64,000 nt of DNA from Clostridiales bacterium (GTDB lineage: Bacteria; Bacillota; Clostridia; Saccharofermentanales; Saccharofermentanaceae), in NCBI GenBank assembly GCA_017551625.1, contig JAFZLF010000050.1, positions 85,271 to 149,270 of the forward strand, in the 5' to 3' direction. The translations under genes were made by a program, and so were the position numbers. Positions within the stretch are counted from its first letter, which is position 1, and each line of letters begins with the position of its first letter. Below are positions 27,097-34,756 of this stretch, piece after piece. The notes beneath the pieces were generated by a model. It worked only from the letters and a program-made list of their open reading frames with translations. It searched no databases and was not told the origin of the DNA.

Positions 27097-27177
27097 CGTG
27101 TTGTTTTCAGTGCTGTTTTGTTATTCTGCATTATTATATATCTTAATTGTTAAAACGGTTCGACAGGAGGCAGCAAT

Positions 27178-27765
27178 ATGAAGTTCATTGAAGAAAAACT
27201 AATCCCAGTTCTGTTGTGTATGGCTTTGTTTATTTGTAATGCCGATGTGTTGCGTGCGGAGACGGACAGTTTTAGTCTGATTTCTTATGTGGAGAACCAC
27301 CACATAGGTTCACAAGCGGAATTCAATGAGGTTCTGCAAACATATTGCAGTCAGTATTATGTTGAACCTGTTGAGGAAGAAGGTGAGAGTTTTCAAGTTG
27401 GCATTGACTATGAGAATTCTCTTGTATATACCGCCTTTTACATAAATACATCTGAAACCAGATCCACAAAGAGCGGAAGAGCCCAAAAGAATTACTATTC
27501 AGATACGGGAGAAAGAGCATTTACTATCAGTGTTGAAGGTGTTTTCAGTTATTCGTCGACTGAATGCCATACAATATCAACAACAGGTTCTTTTACAAAA
27601 CCATTTGCCTCACCGTGGAACAGTTCGCCATCTTTGACAAGTGGGAATTTCACAGCAACAAGCGCATACTCAAAGATTTCAGGAACTGCAACATATTTAT
27701 ATCAATCCCAATCATATTCGCTCACGCTGGTATGCAATCAATACGGCGATATAAGCTGGTTCTGA
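27178..27765 (+). CDS. Secreted protein of unknown function
   Basis: 195 residues behind ACAGGAGG. A signal peptide (about 1-27, cut near LRAET) leads an exported, Ser/Thr/Tyr-rich, probably beta-rich protein with no lipobox and no membrane anchor. Two Cys are visible in the mature part, one near 51 (QTYCSQYY) and one near 186 (LTLVCNQYG), which could form a disulfide. It is not a clear paralogue of the three small secreted proteins downstream, but it shares their size class, export route and upstream palindrome. I do not recognise the family. Confidence 0.75.
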   Translation: MKFIEEKLIPVLLCMALFICNADVLRAETDSFSLISYVENHHIGSQAEFNEVLQTYCSQYYVEPVEEEGESFQVGIDYENSLVYTAFYINTSETRSTKSGRAQKNYYSDTGERAFTISVEGVFSYSSTECHTISTTGSFTKPFASPWNSSPSLTSGNFTATSAYSKISGTATYLYQSQSYSLTLVCNQYGDISWF

Positions 27766-27874
27766 TCGTTCTATCGTTGAGATTCTGCCGCTTGGCGTAG
27801 TCAACAATTTGCGGCGAAAACTCCTCTGAAATGTAATTTGTGAATCACTATTTTCAAGATGTATTCAAAACCGA

Positions 27875-27904
27875 ACAAATTGCGCAGATTATTACGCAAA
27901 TTGT
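27875..27904 (+). promoter_or_regulatory. Operator-like palindrome, copy 2
   Basis: ACAAATTGCGCAG and TTACGCAAATTGT form an imperfect version of copy 1, again followed by CGTG. TATAAT lies at 27947-27952, 43 bases after the palindrome, with no good -35 box, as expected of an activator-dependent promoter. Apart from this and the promoter, the 27766-27993 gap holds nothing I can name. Confidence 0.6.
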
Positions 27905-27993
27905 CGTGGCACTGTCAAGGTGTTCCTGCTATGTTTGAGTTGTAGATATAATTCTGCATAAGAGTATTAGAAAAGTATGGTTGGAGGTGTGAC

Positions 27994-28422
27994 ATGAAAT
28001 CTCTTACAAAGATAATTCTGGTGACAGTCATGATAAGTATGCTCGTTCTTTATTCTTTGCCGGCAAATGCTTTAACAAGCACCGTATATGTTAGTGCTGG
28101 GACAACAGGATACACGAATGATTCCAGTACAGCATCTAAAGCTAGGAGCAAGTGCGATATTACATTAGAATTTGTGCAGTTTAGTTATTATCCGCCGAAC
28201 AATATTCCGAGTACGTATTACGTCTACGCATGGTTGAGCACATCTTCTGGACATGCTAAAGCAACTAATACTGCAGCTTTTTCGTCATTATCGGCGCAAT
28301 ATCCATCCTATTATTCAGGCTATGGTGGTGAAGGAACTTCCTATGTTTTAGCTTCAAACACCGATTTGGGGATTTATTATTCAGCCCGGTTTGATTGGAC
28401 AGCAAATGGTCAGGCTGCATAA
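27994..28422 (+). CDS. Small secreted protein A (paralogous family of three)
   Basis: 142 residues behind TTGGAGG. The signal peptide ends at SLPANA, cut before LTST. The mature part of about 116 residues shares a frame with proteins B (30764) and C (32568): TSTxxVSAGxT, a conserved Cys in RSKCDITLEFVQF, NNIPSTYYVYA, a Gly/Tyr-rich SGYGGEG segment and a nearly invariant end, YYSARFDWTANGQAA. The composition (Ser, Thr, Tyr, Gly) suggests a secreted beta-sandwich. Size and export resemble lactococcin-972-like secreted bacteriocins, but I see no sequence match, so function is unknown. A lipoprotein gene follows after 21 bases. Confidence 0.8.
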   Translation: MKSLTKIILVTVMISMLVLYSLPANALTSTVYVSAGTTGYTNDSSTASKARSKCDITLEFVQFSYYPPNNIPSTYYVYAWLSTSSGHAKATNTAAFSSLSAQYPSYYSGYGGEGTSYVLASNTDLGIYYSARFDWTANGQAA

Positions 28423-28443
28423 TATGATCGGAAATATACAAAT

Positions 28444-30633
28444 ATGAGATTATTGGGCAAAAAAGCATTATCGTGGTGTATACTTGTTCCTTTCTTGTTA
28501 AGTCCTTGTGGATGTAAAAACAAAAAAGAAACCGTGCATTATGACTCCGGTGCGTACTCTTCACAATCTTTTGTTCTTCCTGAGAAAGAAGGATGTGTGA
28601 CGTACTTGCAAAGTGTTCTTCCGGATGGGGAAAATTATTGCGTATCTGCAGTGTATACCCAATTTGACCAGCAAGATGAGGTAATCGGCCGTACAACAGA
28701 CATATATACTCTTAACGATAAAGGCGAGATTGTCTACACATTGGAACTCCTGGGAAGTCAAGCTCCATGCTCTGTCCTGGAGAATGAATATGTCTTTCTT
28801 GGATATAAAAACGAAGATTTGGAAAATAACCCGGATAACCTCATGAATCTGAATAGGACGGCAGTTTTTCTGGATAAGAAGACAGGTGAGCCGACCAAGA
28901 CGATCGAAACGGACTTTGATCCATGGTATGTTACCCCTATCTCAGATGGCTTCGTGATCGTTGGTGCCTCGACAATCAATCGCTATTCGAAAGAGGGTGT
29001 ATTACTAAAATCCCTGAAACCGGGTTTTTCCTGCTACACAGAAAGAGACGGATTTTTTGAAGAGAATGGGAAATTCTACGTTGTAGAAGATCTGGGCATG
29101 ATGAATATCATGTATCACGAAGTTGATTTTGATACAGGTGTTTGCCCGCCATTGGCCGGAAATAAGGATATTGGCATAGATGGCAGATTATATATCAGCG
29201 GGCAGTATTTCTTTAATACGGATGGGGAGTATAAAGTAGATCTTCAGAATATGAAGGTGAAGTGCCTGGCCGACTGGAACTGTATTGATATTCGTCCGCC
29301 GATGAAAAATCTATACAGTCCCGCAGGATATCATCGTATGGATGACGAAAGATTTGCCATTAGTTATGAGTACTCAGACGATACGGTAGAAGTAATGCTA
29401 TTTCGTTTTGACCCTTCTGTTGACCGTTCCCAAGTTGAGACAATAAAGATCGGCGGGTATGGAGTATATAATGACCAGATCCTCCAATGGGTCGTTTATA
29501 CATTTAACGTATCCAACAAAGATTACCGTGTGGTTCTGGAGGAGTACGGTAAACGTTTCTTTGAGGGTCTTACGTCTGAGGAAAGACGCAAGTCCACACT
29601 TAATCTCATGCAGTATTTTCACGATGGCAATGCTCCGGACATATTCTATGGCACCCGTTTCGATTATGAATATATGGGAAGAAATGGTATGGTCATAGAT
29701 ATAACCGAGTATCTTAAAAAGGATGAGGGTGCGTTACTTGTATTAACTGATACTGTCTCAAAGCTTGTGTGCGATGGCAGCGGAGCATGCTATGAACTGT
29801 TTTCAGGATATCAGATGTATGGGAATTATGCACTTCGGAGCGTAACAGATGCTGTTTCAGACACTTCGGTTTTCAGCTTGTTCCAGTACGCACAAAAACA
29901 TGAATTCAACTACTCTATGGACGCGGCTTCGGATATTGTGGATGAGGGAATCCGATACAACTTTGCTGATTTGTGGGGAGCTTATGATGGGACTCGTAAA
30001 GTTACGCATGAAGAATTGGTTGAATTGGTTTCGGATGTATTGTCGCTACCGGTATCGCAAATGAACGTAGCAGGCTATGACGATGTGCTCGATGGACGAA
30101 CAATGATGATGCCGTCTGGTGTGTACAGTTATTATTTCTTTTCGGATATTCTTTCTAGAAGCAAAGACTTTCGTTTTATCGGGTACCCCTCTATTCATGA
30201 TTCGGTGTATCTTGCGGTTCCTCAGTGCAGTCTTGCGATCTCGACAACTGCAAAGAATAAGGATAAATGTTGGGAAGTCCTCTCCATGCTTTTGGGAGAA
30301 AATGTTCAGAAACAGACCGTGAGCTCGGGGGCAATACCAGTTACACAGGATGCACTGGATACATTATGTGATATCGTGATGCATCCGGATGATGTCGATG
30401 ATGAAGTACTTGAGACGTTTGTGAGAAAGGATGAACCTGCTAATCAGGAGACAGTCGACCTATTTCTCTCGACAATTTCCAAGGCAAATGCTATTCAGAC
30501 AGTTGATTGGGGTGTCTACGGTATTATAAGTGAGGAAATAAACAGTTACTACACGCAGGACCGTTCGCCTGAACAGATTGCGGAGACGTTAGAGAAGAGG
30601 CTTACGCTCTACATGCAGGAGAATTATCAGTAA
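28444..30633 (+). CDS. Large lipoprotein with solute-binding-protein-like C-terminal half
   Basis: 729 residues. The signal peptide ends in a lipobox, SPCGC, near residue 24. Residues about 40-330 are beta-rich and resemble a propeller or repeat domain. Residues about 345-729 resemble family 1 extracellular solute-binding proteins: YRVVLEEYGKRF, DGNAPDIFYGTRFDYEYMGRNGMVID and STTAKNKDKCWEVLSMLLGE. No permease or ATPase is nearby, so a transport role is doubtful. Lying between two secreted paralogues, it may be a cell-bound receptor, chaperone or self-protection factor for them. The ribosome binding site is weak; expression may depend on coupling with the gene before it. Confidence 0.7.
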   Translation: MRLLGKKALSWCILVPFLLSPCGCKNKKETVHYDSGAYSSQSFVLPEKEGCVTYLQSVLPDGENYCVSAVYTQFDQQDEVIGRTTDIYTLNDKGEIVYTLELLGSQAPCSVLENEYVFLGYKNEDLENNPDNLMNLNRTAVFLDKKTGEPTKTIETDFDPWYVTPISDGFVIVGASTINRYSKEGVLLKSLKPGFSCYTERDGFFEENGKFYVVEDLGMMNIMYHEVDFDTGVCPPLAGNKDIGIDGRLYISGQYFFNTDGEYKVDLQNMKVKCLADWNCIDIRPPMKNLYSPAGYHRMDDERFAISYEYSDDTVEVMLFRFDPSVDRSQVETIKIGGYGVYNDQILQWVVYTFNVSNKDYRVVLEEYGKRFFEGLTSEERRKSTLNLMQYFHDGNAPDIFYGTRFDYEYMGRNGMVIDITEYLKKDEGALLVLTDTVSKLVCDGSGACYELFSGYQMYGNYALRSVTDAVSDTSVFSLFQYAQKHEFNYSMDAASDIVDEGIRYNFADLWGAYDGTRKVTHEELVELVSDVLSLPVSQMNVAGYDDVLDGRTMMMPSGVYSYYFFSDILSRSKDFRFIGYPSIHDSVYLAVPQCSLAISTTAKNKDKCWEVLSMLLGENVQKQTVSSGAIPVTQDALDTLCDIVMHPDDVDDEVLETFVRKDEPANQETVDLFLSTISKANAIQTVDWGVYGIISEEINSYYTQDRSPEQIAETLEKRLTLYMQENYQ

Positions 30634-30640
30634 AAAACTC

Positions 30641-30670
30641 TGTTGCGTACTAAATTGCGCAAAATGTCGT
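30641..30670 (+). promoter_or_regulatory. Operator-like palindrome, copy 3 (degenerate)
   Basis: TGTTGCGTA, a short spacer, then TTGCGCAAAATGTCGTGG. The right arm and the CGTGG suffix match copy 2; the left arm is decayed. TATATG at 30715-30720 is a possible -10. It precedes the gene for secreted protein B. Confidence 0.5.
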
Positions 30671-30763
30671 GGCTTTTGAACGAGCGTATCTATACACTTA
30701 AAGTGAATGCATGGTATATGCAAAAAACAGCAACCCTAAGTTGCAAAGATTAGGAGGTACGAC

Positions 30764-31201
30764 ATGAAAGCTCTTACAAAACTTTTTTCATTGATTATGA
30801 TGATAAGCGTGCTAGTCTGCGTTTCTTTACCTGCAAATGCATTAACAAGTACTCTGAATGTAAGTGCAGGCTCGACGGTTTATACGAATATAGCAAGTGT
30901 GACGACAGCGAATCGATCATCGTGTCATATTGCACTGGACTATGTGAAGTTCAACAGTTATCCCGCAAACGTCATTCCTAGTTCATACTTTGTATATGCG
31001 GCATTGTGTACTCCTTCAAACCATTTGGTGGTAACTAACGAAGCGGGTTTCTCTGCTGTTAATTCAAGTGGATATTATTATGGATATTTATCAGGATATG
31101 GCGGAGAAGGGCAGCCATATGTTCTGAAAACACACAGCAATTTGAATATGTATTATTCTGCGAGATTTATCTGGACCTCTGATGGACAAGCAGCGAGTTG
31201 A
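30764..31201 (+). CDS. Small secreted protein B (paralogous family of three)
   Basis: 145 residues behind TTAGGAGG. The signal peptide ends SLPANA, as in A and C. The mature part keeps TSTLNVSAGST, a Cys in SSCHIALDYVKF, VIPSSYFVYAALC (a second Cys shared with C), a GYLSGYGGEG segment and the end YYSARFIWTSDGQAAS. It is closer to C than to A by eye. The gene starts its own transcription unit behind the third palindrome and is followed by a lipoprotein gene 23 bases on. Function unknown. Confidence 0.8.
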   Translation: MKALTKLFSLIMMISVLVCVSLPANALTSTLNVSAGSTVYTNIASVTTANRSSCHIALDYVKFNSYPANVIPSSYFVYAALCTPSNHLVVTNEAGFSAVNSSGYYYGYLSGYGGEGQPYVLKTHSNLNMYYSARFIWTSDGQAAS

Positions 31202-31224
31202 TATACTTGAGAGGGGAAAGAAGA

Positions 31225-32547
31225 ATGACCTTTTGGGAAAAACGTAAGCAAATCTGCACTGGAGTGTTGCTTTCACTATTTCTTGTGACTTCTTGTAATC
31301 ATGCCACAGATCAAGAGATAAGTCGTTCGTTGAAGGACGAAGATATTACGGTGACGGTTGACTCGTCTTTATCAATGGCTGAGACAGATTTGACAATAGT
31401 TGATCCTGATACTTCTGAATCACTTGATCCGAATTCATGGTTGGTTCGGGTGAGTGATCCTGAAAGGATGCAGTTTCATCCGGATGCTCCGAAAGAATAT
31501 GATTTCTCTGTTTCCTTTAAAGAAGATATGCTGGTTGTGGACTATGGAAAGCAGACAGTTAATGTTTATATAGGCAAATATGACAAGAGTCCTGAGCCGT
31601 GGCAAAACAAGACATGGGATACTGTTGGTGCAATACATGTAGTCTTATGGTGTGAAGGTGAGCCGACGAATATCTCTTGTGAAGAACTGGATGGAGAGAT
31701 TATTGAAGGAGATGATTATGTTGCTTTAGAGAAGGCGGAAGTTCTTGACAACATATACAACGTGCACATCATTTCCCTATCCGATATTGAGGGAGGCTCG
31801 GAATTGACAGAAGCACTTGGATTGAGCACGGATACTGCGGTTTTGAGTTGGACTTACAATCTTTATGATTTCCCGTGGGATTCTGAATACTTTAATGCTA
31901 TTGAGAGCTTTAAGGTACCGTCAACCATTACTACCTTCGAGTATATTCCTTTAAGCGCGCAATATATTGATGGTGTGCCGACGCGTTTGCCTGCTGGAGA
32001 TGCACCAACGATAGATTGGTTACATGATGGGAATCTGGCTCGACCGGCGCACTATGATCCTCGAACTGACTGGGGGAAATCGTATTTGTTTAACCAATCA
32101 TTCACTTGTGCGACAGTTTTTCACGTGTACAGATATATGATTACAGATACGATTCAAGAAGAAGTGCCAATCATTCCTGCTGATAGTTGTCTGGCAGAGA
32201 TTAAGAAAGCTATTTTATATAACGCATACAGTCACCTTAAAGCTACGCCGGATTCGAGCAAAATCGGTATGAATCATGTTTGGGAAACAGATGTAGTCGT
32301 ATATTGTATGGAACTGTCATATGCAGTACTAGATCCCTGTCCGTTGGATCCATATGAAGATGATCTTGACTCTCACGAGTTGACGATGGTTCCCGTATGG
32401 AATGTCTATTATACTGCGACAAATTCTAAAGTAGCGGATGAAAATGTGGTCTATAGCGGCACAGTTATGGTCAGTGCGGTTACGGGCGAATCGATTTATT
32501 CGGAGATGTATGGACCGGATGAAAATGAATACCTATATCCCAGGTAA
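31225..32547 (+). CDS. Lipoprotein of unknown function between secreted paralogues
   Basis: 440 residues from ATG 31225 behind GAGGGGAAAG; a TTG overlapping the previous stop is rejected as a start. The signal peptide ends in lipobox LVTSC. The mature part is acidic. The C-terminal 100 residues (MVPVWNVYYTATN, then VYSGTVMVSAVTGESIYSEMYG) resemble a PepSY- or YycI-like module, in which a strand pair ends in a V-N-A-x-T-G-E-type turn. I do not recognise the rest. Its placement between secreted proteins B and C mirrors the other lipoprotein between A and B, suggesting a partner or protective role. Confidence 0.7.
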   Translation: MTFWEKRKQICTGVLLSLFLVTSCNHATDQEISRSLKDEDITVTVDSSLSMAETDLTIVDPDTSESLDPNSWLVRVSDPERMQFHPDAPKEYDFSVSFKEDMLVVDYGKQTVNVYIGKYDKSPEPWQNKTWDTVGAIHVVLWCEGEPTNISCEELDGEIIEGDDYVALEKAEVLDNIYNVHIISLSDIEGGSELTEALGLSTDTAVLSWTYNLYDFPWDSEYFNAIESFKVPSTITTFEYIPLSAQYIDGVPTRLPAGDAPTIDWLHDGNLARPAHYDPRTDWGKSYLFNQSFTCATVFHVYRYMITDTIQEEVPIIPADSCLAEIKKAILYNAYSHLKATPDSSKIGMNHVWETDVVVYCMELSYAVLDPCPLDPYEDDLDSHELTMVPVWNVYYTATNSKVADENVVYSGTVMVSAVTGESIYSEMYGPDENEYLYPR

Positions 32548-32567
32548 AGAATAATGGAGGTTAATGT

Positions 32568-33005
32568 ATGAATACGGTTAAGAAACTATTGTCTTTGGTA
32601 ATCATGATGAGCATTCTCACTTGTGTGTCCCTGCCTGCAAATGCAGTAACGAGTACGTTGTATGTCAGCGCTGGTTCGACTGCTTATTCGACTGAGACAA
32701 GCAAGACAACTAAAACACGGAAAACGTGTCATATAGCTCTTACTTTTGTGCAGTTTTCCAATTATCCTCAAAATAGTATTCCAAGTGGATATTATGTTTA
32801 CGCTGCGCTATGTCCTTACTTGTCAACATCAGATGCAACGGATACTGCCGGTTTTTCCATGGTTAGTTCCAGCGGTTACTATTATAACTATCATTCAGGA
32901 CAGGGTGGTAATGACCAGAGATACAGACTCAAAACATATAGCAACTTGAATATCTATTATTCAGCCACCTTCGATTGGACTGCAAATGGTCAGGCCGCTA
33001 GTTAG
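32568..33005 (+). CDS. Small secreted protein C (paralogous family of three)
   Basis: 145 residues behind ATGGAGG, 20 bases after the lipoprotein gene and so probably on the transcript of B. The signal peptide ends SLPANA. The mature part has TSTLYVSAGST, the conserved Cys in KTCHIALTFVQF, IPSGYYVYAALC, YYYNYHSGQGG and the end YYSATFDWTANGQAAS. The last 15 residues are nearly identical across A, B and C, so this end is probably the working part or a recognition tag. No lipoprotein follows C. A terminator is found about 90 bases downstream. Confidence 0.8.
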   Translation: MNTVKKLLSLVIMMSILTCVSLPANAVTSTLYVSAGSTAYSTETSKTTKTRKTCHIALTFVQFSNYPQNSIPSGYYVYAALCPYLSTSDATDTAGFSMVSSSGYYYNYHSGQGGNDQRYRLKTYSNLNIYYSATFDWTANGQAAS

Positions 33006-33030
33006 CATCGGTGAATAATCGAATATCCGT

Positions 33031-33069
33031 CCTGCAGAATGAAAAGAGGCAAAACGATGTATCTGCAGG
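33031..33069 (+). repeat. 8-bp inverted repeat after secreted protein C
   Basis: CCTGCAGA (33031-33038) and TCTGCAGG (33062-33069) are exact inverted copies with a 23-base interval. It lies between the gene and its terminator; role unknown. Confidence 0.45.
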
Positions 33070-33094
33070 GGCAAACTATATGTTAAAACCAGTC

Positions 33095-33120
33095 AGAGCG
33101 TCCTTTGGGGCGCTCTTTTC
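33095..33120 (+). terminator. Terminator of the secreted-protein region
   Basis: AGAGCG-T-CC, loop, GG-GCGCTCT, then TTTTC: a stem followed by T residues, separating the cargo from the element genes. Confidence 0.7.
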
Positions 33121-33148
33121 TTATTGAAAAATGTTCACAAATAGGTTA

Positions 33149-33203
33149 TTGAATCGAACAAACATTCGTGTTATTATTCAATCAAAATACGAACAAACGT
33201 TTG
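33149..33203 (+). promoter_or_regulatory. Promoter overlapped by two LexA (SOS) boxes
   Basis: TTGAAT (33149-33154), a 17-base spacer, TATTAT (33172-33177). The spacer holds CGAACAAACATTCG (33155-33168), one mismatch from the Gram-positive LexA/DinR box CGAACRNRYGTTYG. A second box, CGAACAAACGTTTG (33190-33203), fits that consensus completely. LexA would block this promoter until DNA damage. Confidence 0.7.
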
Positions 33204-33240
33204 CTTAAAAGAAGAAAACTGCAGAAAGGAGAACTGGAAA

Positions 33241-33441
33241 ATGGCAAAAGAAACAGTTCGGTTTGAGTACGATTCTGACAAATTGATGGCAATCAGAAGC
33301 TTTATTCCGCACGCTGGAATAACGATTGAGGGTTCTCTCGAGGCAATGCTGGACGCTCTATTTGAAAGGTATGTATCGTCAGAAGTGAGAGAATTCATAG
33401 CGAATAATTGTTGTAGAAACCAAACCAGAAAGGAAGGTTAA
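33241..33441 (+). CDS. DUF6103-like small protein of conjugative elements
   Basis: 66 residues behind AGAAAGGAG. It has the layout of small proteins named DUF6103 that recur in clostridial integrative elements: a short beta-strand start (VRFEYDSDKL), a helical middle with ESGSL-like acidic residues and the signature LFERYVSSEVREFI. Its role in those elements is not established. It is the first gene after the two SOS boxes, so it and what follows should be induced by DNA damage. Family assignment is from memory of the motif. Confidence 0.55.
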   Translation: MAKETVRFEYDSDKLMAIRSFIPHAGITIEGSLEAMLDALFERYVSSEVREFIANNCCRNQTRKEG

Positions 33442-33709
33442 GGCAGAAAACCACACCAAGACAGCCTCAAAAAGCGGTCAAAAAGTGCTCTTAAAAACAA
33501 CGATGAACAAGCAGGATAAAGGAGTGGAGTCATTTTCATGCCTACACTCGGTTCACAATGTCGGGCAGTGCCCGCCATTAGGGCGTTTCGGGGTTTTGGG
33601 AATATGGGTACAAATGACGTCATTATTTCCCTTCGGAGCAAAATCGTGTGTCAAAAGTTCCGGAAGTACTGGAAACAGGGGCTGTCTTGTGTGTCGGTGC
33701 TTTTGCCGA
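33442..33709 (+). other. Conserved-looking non-coding stretch, candidate oriT
   Basis: Reading frames pass through but have no ribosome binding site and look non-protein. Two tight symmetric elements stand out: CGGGCA-G-TGCCCG (33562-33574) and the palindrome AATGACGTCATT (33613-33624). The stretch sits just before a gene resembling relaxosome accessory proteins, the usual position of a transfer origin. No relaxase is present. Assignment as oriT is an inference. Confidence 0.35.
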
Positions 33710-34147
33710 ATGCACATGAAACCAAAACACATCCGACACTCGACCTGGCTTGCCGAGAGCACGGTCGAGAAGGTAAAAGAGAACTACATGCAAGATAACT
33801 GCAGCACACAGAGCGAGTTCATCGAGAAGGCGATCCTGACTTATGTGGGATATCTCGAGTCGGAGAAAAATGCAGACTATCTCTCCCCGACTATCTTGTC
33901 CTCGATGAAGGAATGCTCGGATGAGAACACGAAGAGGATCACGAGGATACTTTTTAAGCTTGCGGTGGAACAGGCCGTGAGTAACAACCTCGTTGCTGCA
34001 CAGATCAACTTTGAACCATCTCGGTACAAGACTCTGGTCCGAGAGTGCGAAAGAGAGGTCCGAAATCTCAATGGCAACTTCGCCATGATCGATGCACTCA
34101 GATGGCAAAGGAAATTAGCGGACGTTGAAAGTATTGATGATGAGTAA
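33710..34147 (+). CDS. Mobilisation accessory-like protein (ribbon-helix-helix type)
   Basis: About 145 residues from ATG 33710 (or ATG 33716). Neither start has a good ribosome binding site, and a longer frame upstream runs through the non-coding stretch. The start PKHIRHSTWLAESTVEKV, followed by DNCSTQSEFIEKAILTYVGYLES, resembles a ribbon-helix-helix DNA-binding protein found next to oriT in clostridial conjugative and mobilisable elements, where such proteins help the relaxase. A helical C-terminal part follows (ITRILFKLAVEQAVSNNLVA). Codons are more GC-rich than the cargo genes, which suggests a different history. Confidence 0.5.
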   Translation: MHMKPKHIRHSTWLAESTVEKVKENYMQDNCSTQSEFIEKAILTYVGYLESEKNADYLSPTILSSMKECSDENTKRITRILFKLAVEQAVSNNLVAAQINFEPSRYKTLVRECEREVRNLNGNFAMIDALRWQRKLADVESIDDE

Positions 34148-34170
34148 TCGTATTTAGCGGAGTAAATGTC

Positions 34171-34431
34171 ATGAGGAAATATTATAACGATCCCCATTAT
34201 GATGCGGCTTTTGATCGGTGGCTGAATACAGTTTCTCATTTGATGATGAAATATGGTCCGCGTGTTCTTATAAAACAGAAGTACGAGCAATCCCTTGGCT
34301 TGAACAAGGGAGATGTAAAAGTTCATTCTCCGGAAGATCCTGCAGTAAGAGAAAGACGTTTATCAGGATATTTCAAACGAATGAAAAATCTATTCGCCTC
34401 GGGAATCAAAAATAGGAAGAGATCCAAGTAG
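34171..34431 (+). CDS. Small basic protein of unknown function
   Basis: 86 residues, rich in Lys, Arg and Tyr, with no membrane segment. It has helical features in the first half (FDRWLNTVSHLMMKYGPRVL) and a very basic end. It lies 23 bases after the accessory protein gene and is probably co-transcribed. I do not recognise it. The basic charge would suit nucleic-acid binding, but that is only a suggestion, and a non-coding frame cannot be excluded. Confidence 0.4.
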   Translation: MRKYYNDPHYDAAFDRWLNTVSHLMMKYGPRVLIKQKYEQSLGLNKGDVKVHSPEDPAVRERRLSGYFKRMKNLFASGIKNRKRSK

Positions 34432-34455
34432 AAATGATTTTCTTGAATTGATGCA

Positions 34456-34492
34456 TTGCGTAAGAAGACGCGATTTGTTATAATGTACGCAA
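34456..34492 (+). promoter_or_regulatory. Promoter with flanking TTGCGTA/TACGCAA inverted repeat
   Basis: TTGCGT (34456-34461), 17 bases, TATAAT (34479-34484). TTGCGTA (34456-34462) and TACGCAA (34486-34492) are inverted copies bracketing the promoter core, a layout suited to repression by the small HTH protein encoded just after. Confidence 0.55.
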
Positions 34493-34518
34493 CGCGTAAA
34501 TGTAATGAGGATGATTAT

Positions 34519-34725
34519 ATGGATTGTAAGAATAAGATAAAAGAGCTTCGAGAAATGACGGGGATGAATAGAACAGAGTTTTGTGAACATTTTAATATCC
34601 CTTATCGAACTGTAACGGATTGGGAAAGAGATAGTCGCCATGCACCGGATTATGTTCTTCGACTATTGGAATACTATATCCGAATGGAGAAATTTATTAA
34701 AGAAAAGAAGAAAGACGAGAAATAA
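34519..34725 (+). CDS. Small helix-turn-helix protein
   Basis: 68 residues from ATG 34519, eight bases after GAGG. It is a compact HTH: KIKELREMTGMNRTEFCEHF, then IPYRTVTDWERDSRHAPDYVLRLLEYY. The motif resembles phage Cro/repressor-like or XRE-type domains that bind as dimers; little else is present. The promoter in front carries an inverted repeat that suggests self-control. It is followed 31 bases later by a KilA-N gene, a pairing often seen in prophage-like regions. Confidence 0.75.
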   Translation: MDCKNKIKELREMTGMNRTEFCEHFNIPYRTVTDWERDSRHAPDYVLRLLEYYIRMEKFIKEKKKDEK

Positions 34726-34756
34726 ACCGACCCTGCGAATAGGAGGAGTTAAATAT

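Noticed and set aside
33485..33709. N-terminal extension of the mobilisation-accessory-like protein
   Set aside because: The added residues come from a stretch with palindromes and no coding character, and there is no ribosome binding site at the upstream ATG.
34441..34518. N-terminal extension of the 68-residue HTH protein
   Set aside because: The extra codons overlap the promoter of the gene itself.
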